Positions 51,407 through 58,714 of a stretch of 64,000 bases of DNA are shown piece after piece (within the stretch, counting starts at the first letter, position 1; every line of letters starts with the position of its first letter). The notes under the pieces were generated by a model that did not search any database, had not been told where the DNA came from, and worked only from the letters and a program-made list of their open reading frames with translations. Source of the stretch: CAXMNX01 sp964194845 (GTDB lineage: Bacteria; Pseudomonadota; Alphaproteobacteria; Rhodobacterales; Rhodobacteraceae); the NCBI GenBank assembly GCA_964194845.1, contig CAXMNX010000103.1, positions 1-64,000 of the forward strand. Direction: 5' to 3'. The position numbers and the translations under genes were made by a program.

Positions 51407-51860
51407 AACGGTGAATTACACAAGTGACCCGCGTCAGTCAACCCCTTGGATGAATGAGAAACGTGAAAAATCCAAGACGATGGCCGCACATCGTTTCGGA
51501 ATCTGAACCGATGGACACGGAAATGGTCCAAGTTCGACGCTTTGCCGGACCGGTCGTTCGATAAATCGATTCGGGAAGAAGCGCCGAACTGGTGACGGCA
51601 ATTACGATCAGACGGACAGATCATCCCCGGGCGGGACAAGGCAAAGGCGCGGTTGGAACGTTGCGCTGTTACGAATAACGGTCGAATGAAATGAACTGGC
51701 AGATGGCGCGCGACACGGTTCGCGCGCTATTTTGTTTGCATCACACAGAAACTGATATTCGTGACGTTTTTGTAGAAATCCGCTGGGTTATGCTTGCGTG
51801 CAGCCGTTTGAGTTGGCAGCATCTCGTTAGAAGCAACGCCAGAAACCGGAGTTCAGCTAT
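51407..51860. other. Gene-poor interval before phoH
   Basis: No protein gene is convincing; the plus-strand frame at 51691-51879 lacks a good ribosome-binding site and family resemblance. A perfect 8-bp hairpin at 51706-51727 is followed by a T-rich stretch. The phoH promoter must lie in the right half. Confidence 0.5.
51706..51738 (+). terminator. Orphan terminator-like hairpin
   Basis: GCGCGCGA (51706-51713) and TCGCGCGC (51720-51727) form an 8-bp stem with a 6-nt loop, followed by TATTTTGTTT. No protein gene precedes it on the plus strand. It might end a short RNA or act as an attenuator for phoH. Confidence 0.45.
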
Positions 51861-52883
51861 TTGGCCATTCAAGCAGTGACCCAGCCAATATCTTCTGATG
51901 ACGCCCTTGAAACGCGCGTCGAGTTTCCCGACAACCGATTGCTGATAGATCTATTTGGTGAATTTAACCGCAATCTCGCGCAGATCGAGACCGCACTTGA
52001 TGTCCAGATACTCCATCAGGGTAACCAGGCGGCCATTTACGGCGAACCGGATTTGCGGCACCGGGCATCCGATATTCTAACGGCGCTTTATCAACGTCTT
52101 GAGGCAGGGCGCGAGCTGACACCCGGGGACATTGATGCCGAAATTCGCATGGGGGGGGCGCAGGAAGAAAAAAGCGCCGACCGCCCAACCGATCAGATGG
52201 AGATGTTTCAGGGCGGGCGGGTCGAGATAAAGACCCGGAAAAAGCTGATCGAGCCACGAACTGAGGCTCAAAATGCCTATGTGCGCGCACTTTATTCAAA
52301 CGAAATGGCCTTCGGGATCGGCCCCGCCGGGACCGGGAAAACCTATCTTGCGGTCGCGGTGGGCGTGAACATGTTTTTCGCAGGCCACGTCGATCGCATT
52401 GTCCTGAGCCGCCCGGCGGTGGAGGCGGGCGAAAGGCTTGGGTTCCTGCCGGGCGATATGAAAGACAAAGTCGATCCGTATATGCAGCCGCTTTACGATG
52501 CGCTGAACGATTTCATGCCCGGAAAACAGCTGGCAAAACTGCTGGAAGAAAACCGCATAGAAATTGCGCCGCTGGCGTTTATGCGCGGGCGCACGTTGTC
52601 GAATGCCTTTGTGGTTCTCGATGAGGCGCAGAACGCCACAGCGATGCAGATGAAGATGTTTCTGACGCGCCTTGGCGAAGGCAGCCGAATGGTTGTCACC
52701 GGCGACCGGACCCAGATCGACCTGCCGCGCGGTGTGTCATCAGGGCTGAACGACGCCGAGGAATTGCTGAAGGAGATTGACGCCATATCGTTCAGCTATT
52801 TCACCGCAAAGGATGTCGTGCGCCATTCGCTGGTAGCAAAGATTATTGAAGCCTATGACGCCAAAGATCCGGCAAAAAGGTAA
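51861..52883 (+). CDS. phoH: PhoH family ATPase
   Basis: 340 aa starting at TTG 51861 with GGAG at 51848-51851. The ATPase core holds Walker A FGIGPAGTGKTYLAVAVG, VLSRPAVEAGERLGFLPGD and Walker B VVLDEAQNATAMQMKMFLTR. An N-terminal single-stranded-RNA-binding-like region with ALYQRLEAGRELTPGDID precedes it. PhoH-like proteins are often encoded next to ybeY and act in RNA maturation. Here the following gene is mbfA on the other strand and ybeY is not seen. Confidence 0.92.
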   Translation: MAIQAVTQPISSDDALETRVEFPDNRLLIDLFGEFNRNLAQIETALDVQILHQGNQAAIYGEPDLRHRASDILTALYQRLEAGRELTPGDIDAEIRMGGAQEEKSADRPTDQMEMFQGGRVEIKTRKKLIEPRTEAQNAYVRALYSNEMAFGIGPAGTGKTYLAVAVGVNMFFAGHVDRIVLSRPAVEAGERLGFLPGDMKDKVDPYMQPLYDALNDFMPGKQLAKLLEENRIEIAPLAFMRGRTLSNAFVVLDEAQNATAMQMKMFLTRLGEGSRMVVTGDRTQIDLPRGVSSGLNDAEELLKEIDAISFSYFTAKDVVRHSLVAKIIEAYDAKDPAKR

Positions 52884-52946
52884 CCCATGGGTTACGCAAC
52901 GCATTGTAAATGAATGTTAATATAACTTAAATCGCCCGCACGTACA

Positions 52947-53924
52947 TCACCCGGACCCGATCAGCACACCGGCTGCCAAAACCAGCGCGCCACCCAGCAC
53001 AACCTGCAAAGTGGCACGGAAAAACGGTGTCTCCATAAACCGGTTCTGGATCCAGACAATGGCCCAGAGTTCAACAAAAACCACGAGAATTGCGATTGTC
53101 GTCGCGGTCCAGAAATCAGTGATCAGATAGGGCAGGGCGTGGCCAAGCCCGCCGATTGTTGTCATCACGCCCGAAGCGATACCGCGCTTCGTCGGCGAGC
53201 CGCGGCCCGAGATCGTGCCGTCGTCGGAGGCGGCCTCGGTAAATCCCATCGAGATGCCCGCACCGACCGAAGCGGCAAGGCCGATCTGAAACGTGATCCA
53301 GGTGTCACCGGTCGCAAAGGCGGTCGCAAATATCGGTGCCAGTGTCGAGACCGAACCGTCCATCAACCCGGCCAGACCCGGCTGCGCCCATGTCAGCACA
53401 AATTGCCGATGCGCCGTCCGGCTTTCCTGATCAATTGTGTCACCGTCCAGGTGCTGTCCGGCAAGCGCGTCGGCTTTCTGCGAATGGCTGGCCTCTGCCG
53501 CAGCAAGATCACCCAGAAGTTTGCGGGTATCCGCGTCGCTCGTGCGCTTTGCGGCCTCTTCATAAAACCGTTGCGCATCCCGCTCCATCCTTTCGGCTTC
53601 GTCGCGCATCCGTTCGAGGCCGAGGTTTTCTACCAGCCAAATGGGTCGGCGCGCGTAGAACCCGGCGACATGTTCGCGCCTGATCAGCGGGATCACGTTG
53701 CTGAAGCGCCTTTGATGCAACTCGATCAGCATCTGGCGATGGTCGTCCTCTTCGGCGGCCATGCCGTCAAAAACGGCGGCGGTGCCGGGAAATTCTGCAC
53801 GCAAGCGCTCGGCGTAGGTGCGGTAGATGCGGGCGTCGTCTTCCTCGGACGAAATGGCGAGAGCCAGCACTTCCTGCTCGGACAAATCGGTGAATCGGCG
53901 GCGGGTGGATACTCCGGGGATCAT
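52947..53924 (-). CDS. mbfA: MbfA-type membrane-bound ferritin (rubrerythrin-VIT1 fusion)
   Basis: 325 aa. The N-terminal rubrerythrin-like di-iron domain contains SSEEDDARIYRTYAERL and AAEEDDHRQMLIELHQRRF, with AAAEASHSQKADAL as a third acidic helix. The C-terminal CCC1/VIT1-type domain has about five TM helices (GLAGLMDGSVSTLAPIFATA, GLGHALPYLI, ATLQVVLGGALVLAAGVLIG). MbfA exports ferrous iron and is Irr-regulated in rhizobia. A likely Irr box lies just upstream. Confidence 0.92.
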   Translation of the reverse strand: MIPGVSTRRRFTDLSEQEVLALAISSEEDDARIYRTYAERLRAEFPGTAAVFDGMAAEEDDHRQMLIELHQRRFSNVIPLIRREHVAGFYARRPIWLVENLGLERMRDEAERMERDAQRFYEEAAKRTSDADTRKLLGDLAAAEASHSQKADALAGQHLDGDTIDQESRTAHRQFVLTWAQPGLAGLMDGSVSTLAPIFATAFATGDTWITFQIGLAASVGAGISMGFTEAASDDGTISGRGSPTKRGIASGVMTTIGGLGHALPYLITDFWTATTIAILVVFVELWAIVWIQNRFMETPFFRATLQVVLGGALVLAAGVLIGSG

Positions 53925-53936
53925 CGTGGACCTTTC

Positions 53937-53951
53937 TTAGAATTATTCTAG
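53937..53951 (-). promoter_or_regulatory. Irr-box (ICE)-like palindrome upstream of mbfA
   Basis: TTAGAA (53937-53942), 3 bp, TTCTAG (53946-53951) matches the iron control element TTTAGAA-N3-TTCTAAA with only the ends degenerate. It ends 13 nt upstream of the mbfA start codon, within the presumed promoter. Irr would repress mbfA when iron is scarce, as reported for mbfA in Bradyrhizobium and Agrobacterium. Confidence 0.72.
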
Positions 53952-53990
53952 AAATAGATGCTCGTTCGATGAGGGCAACACCAAAAAGTG

Positions 53991-54059
53991 AACTGATCGG
54001 TTTATTTTTTCTTGAATGTTGGCGCGGGGTGCTTAAGTCACTTTCAGAACTGAACCGTT
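53991..54059. promoter_or_regulatory. TetR-type operator candidates before the 49-aa secreted peptide
   Basis: AACTGATCGGTT (53991-54002) and AACTGAACCGTT (54048-54059) each resemble the perfect palindrome AACTGATCAGTT found upstream of tetR (54307-54318). The second lies 22 bp upstream of the small gene start. The shared core suggests that the neighbouring TetR protein binds all three. Confidence 0.6.
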
Positions 54060-54081
54060 TAGTTTGAAATTGGAGATCGAC

Positions 54082-54231
54082 ATGCCCCGTTCCACCATTC
54101 TGGCCGCCGCCCTTTTGATGCTCGCCGTGCCAGCACTTGCAGGCGTCAGTATTCCCGAGTTGCCACGGCTCGACTTCGGCGACCCGCAAGAAATCTGCAC
54201 CCCGCCCAAGACCTGCGACGGCCAGAAATGA
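54082..54231 (+). CDS. Small secreted peptide
   Basis: 49 aa from ATG 54082, six bases after GGAG (54072-54075). A clear signal peptide (MPRSTILAAALLMLAVPALA) is followed by a mature part of about 29 residues (GVSIPELPRLDFGDPQEICT-type, with two cysteines in ICTPPKTCDG). It lies between two operator candidates and the divergent mbfA. It has no known homologue that I recognise; coding is supported by the ribosome-binding site and signal peptide. Confidence 0.7.
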   Translation: MPRSTILAAALLMLAVPALAGVSIPELPRLDFGDPQEICTPPKTCDGQK

Positions 54232-54306
54232 TCTGACAGAGCTTTTGATGTCTGAACGGCCGCCGCCGTAAGCCGCCGCCTTTCGTCACGCGGGTTGAAA
54301 CAACTG

Positions 54307-54318
54307 AACTGATCAGTT
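54307..54318. promoter_or_regulatory. Perfect 12-bp palindrome upstream of tetR
   Basis: AACTGATCAGTT is an exact palindrome placed 31 bp before the tetR start. It is likely the autoregulatory operator of that gene, and close variants occur before the 49-aa peptide gene. Confidence 0.68.
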
Positions 54319-54348
54319 TATATATCCATTATCGGATAAGAGGCCAAC

Positions 54349-54972
54349 ATGAACGCACCTGCGCAAGCCATCAAGCAAGGTCGCAAATGGGACCAGGTGC
54401 TGGACGGCGCCCGGAAGGTTTTTATGCGCGATGGCTTCGAAGGCGGGAGCGTTGACGACATCGTGCGCGAGGCAGGCGTGTCGAAGGCCACGCTTTACAG
54501 TTATTTCCCGGACAAACGCCTGCTGTTTCTTGAGGTCGCCAAGGTTGAATGCCGGGCGCAGTCGGACGCGGCAATCGCCCAGATCGAGGCGACAGGTGAT
54601 ATCCGTCAAGCGCTGACGCAGGCGGCCGGGCGGATGGTGCGATTTTTCATGTCGGACGTCGGGATGCAGGTCTATCGGATCGTGGTCGGCGAGAGCCGGC
54701 GATTTCCGGAGATCGGGCAGGATTTCTATAATTCCGGCCCGGCGATGGTTCGCCAGATGCTGGCCCAGTTTCTGACCAAAGCGGTCGAGGACGGGCGGCT
54801 TGAGATCGATGACATCGATCTTGCCGCAGATCAGTTCCCCGAGCTTTGCAAGGCCGGGCTGCACATCCAGATGGTTCTTGGGTTGCGCACAAGTGTGACC
54901 GACGAGGAGATTGACCGCGTCATCGAAGGCGCGGTCGATATGTTCCTTTGCAGGTATGGCGTTAAAGGTTAG
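54349..54972 (+). CDS. TetR-family transcriptional regulator
   Basis: 207 aa. The N-terminal HTH reads GARKVFMRDGFEGGSVDDIVREAGVSKATLYSYFPDKRLLFLEV. The C-terminal ligand domain (TetR_C_7-like) has MVRFFMSDVGMQVYRIVVGESRRFPEIGQDFYNSG and an EIDRVIEGAVDMFL end. It resembles regulators of RND-type efflux genes, although no pump lies here. It is preceded by the AACTGATCAGTT palindrome. Confidence 0.92.
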   Translation: MNAPAQAIKQGRKWDQVLDGARKVFMRDGFEGGSVDDIVREAGVSKATLYSYFPDKRLLFLEVAKVECRAQSDAAIAQIEATGDIRQALTQAAGRMVRFFMSDVGMQVYRIVVGESRRFPEIGQDFYNSGPAMVRQMLAQFLTKAVEDGRLEIDDIDLAADQFPELCKAGLHIQMVLGLRTSVTDEEIDRVIEGAVDMFLCRYGVKG

Positions 54973-54984
54973 TCGGGGTCAGCC

Positions 54985-55569
54985 CTAGGCCAGTTCATCC
55001 GCCGACGAGATCACCTTGCCCAGCAACCCATAGTCGATGGCTTCTTTGGTATTGAGCCAGAAATCGCGTTCGGTATCTTTGGCGATCTTTGCCGGTTTCT
55101 GGCCGGTGGCGTCGGCAAAAAGCTTGTGAAAGCGCTCGCGCATTTTCTCAATCTGGTCGGCCTGGATTTGCATATCCGTGACCGAGCCACCGATCCCGCC
55201 CGAGGGCTGGTGCAGCAGAAACCGGGTGTTTGGCAGGCAGAACCGGTTTTCGAGCGCGGCGCCGACGAATATCAGGGCGCCCGCCGAGGCCACCCAACCG
55301 GACCCGATAGTGCGGACCTTGGGGCGGATGAACTTGATCATGTCGTGAACCATGTCGCCCGATTCGACGTGGCCACCGGGCGAGGAGATATAGAGGTTGA
55401 TCGGATCGTCGCTGTCTTCGGCAAGTGCCAGCAGTTGCTTGACCGTGCGTTCGGCAAGCTTGTTATTGATCTCGCCGGTGATGATCACATTTCGCGACTT
55501 GAAGAAAAGTTGCTCGGCCTTCGAGCCGATCTTATTCGCGTCGTCGTCTTTGTTTTTATCGTCGGCCAT
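54985..55569 (-). CDS. clpP: ClpP-like ATP-dependent protease subunit
   Basis: 194 aa from ATG 55569. The catalytic triad is present: Ser in GSGWVASAGALIF, His in RFLLHQPSGG and Asp in DTERDFWLNTKEAIDYGL. YISSPGGHVESGDMVHDMIKFI is typical of the ClpP fold. It is not next to clpX. The N-terminus is charged (DDKNKDDDANKIGSKAEQLFF), so it may be the second ClpP copy found in many alphaproteobacteria. It assembles with an AAA+ unfoldase. Confidence 0.88.
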   Translation of the reverse strand: MADDKNKDDDANKIGSKAEQLFFKSRNVIITGEINNKLAERTVKQLLALAEDSDDPINLYISSPGGHVESGDMVHDMIKFIRPKVRTIGSGWVASAGALIFVGAALENRFCLPNTRFLLHQPSGGIGGSVTDMQIQADQIEKMRERFHKLFADATGQKPAKIAKDTERDFWLNTKEAIDYGLLGKVISSADELA

Positions 55570-55649
55570 GCTCAGGGCTCCGGTGATTGGGTGATTTTGG
55601 GGAATGTCGGTGCTGGCGCAGCGAATGGCAAGGTGGTGCCGGGTGAAAC

Positions 55650-56132
55650 TTAGAGAAACTTGTGCATGATCAGGGCGTCTGTGTAGGTGCCGTCGGGCAT
55701 TCGGAACGCGCGCGGCTGGCGGCCGATCTGGTTGAAGCCGTGGCGACGCCAAAGCGCGACCGCGCGGGTGTTTGAGGCAAGCACGAAGTTGAACTGCATC
55801 GCTTCGTAGCCGAGGCGTTTGGCTTCCTTTAGCGAATGGGCGAGCATTGTTCGAGCCACGCCTTTTCCTTCGGCGCTGCTGGCCGTCACGAAGCCAGAGT
55901 TGCAGACATGCGCGCCGCCGCCCGGCTGGTTGTCGCGAATGAAGTAGGTGCCGAGAATGGCGTCGTCTTCAGCGACATAGGTATGCTGGGCGAGCCAGTA
56001 GGCGAGAGCATCTTCCTGGGATATGTCGGGGTCGATGGCATAGGTGTCGCCCGCGCGGAAGACCGGCTTTAGCATCGCCCAGATCGTGTCGTGATCCGCT
56101 GGGTTGGTGCGGCGTACACCCATCACTTGCAT
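55650..56132 (-). CDS. GNAT-family N-acetyltransferase
   Basis: 160 aa. The acetyl-CoA pyrophosphate loop AEGKGVARTMLAHSLKEAKRLG lies after strands DAILGTYFIRDNQPGG and CNSGFVTASS. A C-terminal ALWRRHGFNQIGRQPRAFRMPDG completes the GNAT fold. The substrate is unknown. The start overlaps the upstream secreted protein by 10 bp. Confidence 0.9.
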   Translation of the reverse strand: MQVMGVRRTNPADHDTIWAMLKPVFRAGDTYAIDPDISQEDALAYWLAQHTYVAEDDAILGTYFIRDNQPGGGAHVCNSGFVTASSAEGKGVARTMLAHSLKEAKRLGYEAMQFNFVLASNTRAVALWRRHGFNQIGRQPRAFRMPDGTYTDALIMHKFL

Positions 56133-56554
56133 GGGCGTTCGCCTGTCATTCTGTCGGCATAATATACCGCGGACCCGAGACTATCGAGCGCGACATAACC
56201 TCCGCCGGCCAGCCTGCTCCGCAACGTCGCTGTGACAAGTTCGTCGCCGCACACCGTCAAGGTAAGCATCTTGCCAATGTGTCGGCTGGTCAAATCGGCG
56301 AATACAGCACCGGCTGCGGGTGAAAGCCAAAAGCTAAATCCCGGAACATTATTTGAAAACTGCGGATTGGCCTCGATAACATCTTCTGCGGTCAGCAACA
56401 AAGCCTCACCAGCCACTGAGAAGGCTGCTACAGTGTTCTCTGGCAAGTCGCGATCGGCAACTCCATCGACCACCAGTTCGGCGGCGCTTGTAGCGCTGGC
56501 AGTCAGCCAAAAAAGTAGTGCGGCTACAAGTTGCCTTCTTCTTTTCAAATACAC
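56123..56554 (-). CDS. Secreted SecD P1-like domain protein
   Basis: 143 aa from GTG 56554 (upstream frame to 56617 is possible). A signal peptide (LVAALLFWLTASATSAAEL) is followed by a domain resembling the periplasmic P1 head of SecD: EANPQFSNNVPGFSFWLSP, then FADLTSRHIGKMLTLTVCGDELVTATLRSRLAGGGYVAL. It has no TM channel, so it is not a translocase. A free-standing P1-like protein is unusual; its role is unknown. Confidence 0.65.
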   Translation of the reverse strand: MYLKRRRQLVAALLFWLTASATSAAELVVDGVADRDLPENTVAAFSVAGEALLLTAEDVIEANPQFSNNVPGFSFWLSPAAGAVFADLTSRHIGKMLTLTVCGDELVTATLRSRLAGGGYVALDSLGSAVYYADRMTGERPCK

Positions 56555-56613
56555 AATGGGGGTCCGGGGGCAGAGCCTCCGGCGGCTCGATGCAGCCAAG
56601 CTGTGGCGAAACC

Positions 56614-57726
56614 TCAATAAACTACCACGCTGCGGATCGACTTGCCCGCGTGCATCAGATCGAAGCCGTCGTTGATCTGATCCAGCGTCAGCGTGTGTGT
56701 GATCATCGGGTCGATCTCGATTTTGCCGTCCATGTACCAGTCGACAATCTTCGGCACGTCCGTGCGCCCGCGCGCGCCGCCGAATGCGGTGCCGCGCCAG
56801 ACGCGGCCGGTGACCAGCTGGAACGGCCGCGTGGTAATTTCGGCGCCAGCGGGTGCCACGCCAATTATGACGCTTTCGCCCCAGCCTTTGTGTGCGGACT
56901 CCAGTGCCGCGCGCATGACCTGCACATTGCCGGTGGCGTCAAATGTATAATCCGCGCCGCCTTTGGTCAGATCGACAAGATAGGCGACAAGATCGCCCTC
57001 GACCTCGGTTGGGTTCACGAAGTCGGTCATGCCAAACTTCGTCGCCATGGGGATCTTGTCGGGGTTCAGATCGACGCCGACGATCTGGTCGGCACCCGCG
57101 AGCCTGAGCCCCTGGATCACATTCAGACCGATGCCGCCGAGGCCGAAGACGATGGCACGGCTGCCGATCTCGACCTTCGCGGTATTGATCACCGCGCCGA
57201 TGCCGGTTGTGACGCCGCAGCCGATGTAGCAAATTTTGTCAAACGGCGCGTCCCTGCGAACTTTGGCCAGGGCAATCTCGGGCAATACCGTGTGGTTCGA
57301 AAACGTCGAGCAGCCCATGTAATGCAGGATCGGATCGCCATCTAACGTCGAAAAGCGGGAGGTTCCGTCGGGCATAAGCCCCTGACCTTGGGTCGAACGG
57401 ATCGCCTGGCAAAGGTTGGTTTTGGGGTGCAGGCAATAGTCGCATGTCCGGCATTCGGGCGTGTAAAGCGGGATGACGTGATCGCCCGGTTTGACGCTTG
57501 TGACACCTTCGCCAATTTCCATCACGACGCCTGCGCCCTCGTGACCGAGAATGGCCGGGAACAGACCCTCGGGATCGGCACCCGAAAGGGTAAATTCATC
57601 CGTATGGCAGATGCCCGTCGCTTTGATTTCTACAAGGACTTCACCGGCCCGCGGCCCATCCAGATTGACATCCATAATTTCCAGCGGCTTGCCTGCGGCG
57701 GTCGCAACTGCGGCACGGGTGCGCAT
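56614..57726 (-). CDS. frmA: S-(hydroxymethyl)glutathione dehydrogenase / class III alcohol dehydrogenase
   Basis: 370 aa from ATG 57726 (GGGGAGGAAATT upstream). Catalytic zinc ligands ICHTDEFTLSG and GHEGAGVVMEIG, the structural zinc loop PECRTCDYCLHPKTNLC, and the nucleotide motif FGLGGIGLNVIQGLRLAGADQIVGVDLN identify class III ADH. It oxidises the glutathione adduct of formaldehyde with NAD and may also reduce S-nitrosoglutathione. The divergent gene is the I78-like lipoprotein. Confidence 0.95.
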   Translation of the reverse strand: MRTRAAVATAAGKPLEIMDVNLDGPRAGEVLVEIKATGICHTDEFTLSGADPEGLFPAILGHEGAGVVMEIGEGVTSVKPGDHVIPLYTPECRTCDYCLHPKTNLCQAIRSTQGQGLMPDGTSRFSTLDGDPILHYMGCSTFSNHTVLPEIALAKVRRDAPFDKICYIGCGVTTGIGAVINTAKVEIGSRAIVFGLGGIGLNVIQGLRLAGADQIVGVDLNPDKIPMATKFGMTDFVNPTEVEGDLVAYLVDLTKGGADYTFDATGNVQVMRAALESAHKGWGESVIIGVAPAGAEITTRPFQLVTGRVWRGTAFGGARGRTDVPKIVDWYMDGKIEIDPMITHTLTLDQINDGFDLMHAGKSIRSVVVY

Positions 57727-57823
57727 GTCAAATTTCCTCCCCTTAGAATTGTTGGCTTGACCCTGCTTCACGAAAGAAGCGAAATCAACGGGAAACGTTG
57801 GACACTATTGACGGGAATTGCTG

Positions 57824-58147
57824 ATGATACTTCGCCTGATTGCGGCTTTGCTAATTATGGCTTCGTGTTCGCCCACCGGCGGGGCCGAGGAAGTGGCTGA
57901 TGAAACTATCGATGAGATTGCGGAAGACGTTTCCGAGGATGAAGCAACGCCCATCGTTATCGAGCAATGCGATGCCGAAGACTATCGGCCTTTGATCGGC
58001 ACTTCCCTTGATGCAGCGACGCTGCCCGAAGGCCAATTTTTTCGCGCCTATGGCGAGAACGACATCATAACGCAGGAATATCTGCCGCGCCGGACTAACG
58101 TTGTTTACGATGCAAGGAAGGTTGTGCGCGACGTCTATTGCGGCTGA
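57824..58147 (+). CDS. Lipoprotein with I78-type peptidase-inhibitor domain
   Basis: 107 aa from ATG 57824. The lipobox ALLIMASC is followed by an acidic linker (EVADETIDEIAEDVSEDEA). The domain QCDAEDYRPLIGTSLDAATLP with RAYGENDIITQEYLPRRTNVVYD resembles the I78 inhibitor family, which blocks subtilisin- or elastase-like proteases. It lies next to the broken cytochrome gene on the other strand. Confidence 0.8.
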   Translation: MILRLIAALLIMASCSPTGGAEEVADETIDEIAEDVSEDEATPIVIEQCDAEDYRPLIGTSLDAATLPEGQFFRAYGENDIITQEYLPRRTNVVYDARKVVRDVYCG

Positions 58148-58156
58148 CGCGGGCGG

Positions 58157-58587
58157 CTATTGCCGGAATTGTTTGTGACACGCGCTGCATTCTGCGCCGA
58201 TGTCCCGCGCGGTCTGGGCTACTGCGTCGATTGTGGAGACGTCCGCTGCCTTCAGCGCATTGGAAAGCGCATTGGACCGCGCGGTGAACGCAGTCCAGTC
58301 GGTCCAGATCTCGGGTTTGGCTTCGGATTTCGGGTCACTTGCTTTCGGTTCAAAAACGCCGGGGTGCGCTTGGCCTCGGCTTGTATGTTTTCGATTGCGG
58401 TCAGGGCCTGTTCGGCGTCGAAGGGCGCCGCGCCTTTTGCCATTTGGCTCAGAACTTTTGTCTGCGCGCCCAGCGCGCCCATCGCATCCATGCGCGCCTT
58501 GACGTGAGGGTCTTTCACGCCGGAATGCGCCAGAGCGGCGCTTGCCGCGACGACAAGTATCATCAGTAGAGGGGTGATTTGGGACAC
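58157..58587 (-). pseudogene. Cytochrome c556 (c-prime type), frameshifted
   Basis: Read from GTG 58587 (GGAG upstream), the frame gives a signal peptide (MILVVAASAALAHSG) and helices KARMDAMGALGAQTKVLSQM and AEQALTAIENIQAEAKRTPAF. Near the A run at 58352-58356 it shifts. The other frame continues with DPKSEAKPEIWTDWTAFTAR and ends in ECSACHKQFRQ, carrying the CxxCH heme motif. So heme attachment is lost unless the A-run is a sequencing error. Intact proteins of this family are periplasmic heme proteins. Confidence 0.85.
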
Positions 58588-58681
58588 GATGTTCTCCAAT
58601 TACCCCTCAAGCAGATTAAACGATTGTGTTCTTTGGATCCAGCGGGACTCGACTCACATTTCTGTGGGCGCTAGATATACA

Positions 58682-58696
58682 GAACAAAACACGAAC
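58682..58696 (+). promoter_or_regulatory. LexA (SOS) box upstream of imuB
   Basis: GAAC (58682-58685), seven bases, GAAC (58693-58696) matches the alphaproteobacterial LexA element. It lies 18 bp before the imuB start. The same spacing and sequence type occurs at imuA, so both genes should be SOS-inducible. Confidence 0.85.
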
Positions 58697-58714
58697 AAAA
58701 GTGCTGCCGCGCCC

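Noticed and set aside
51691..51879. 62-codon plus-strand frame before phoH
   Set aside because: No ribosome-binding site, passes through a hairpin, and overlaps the phoH start.
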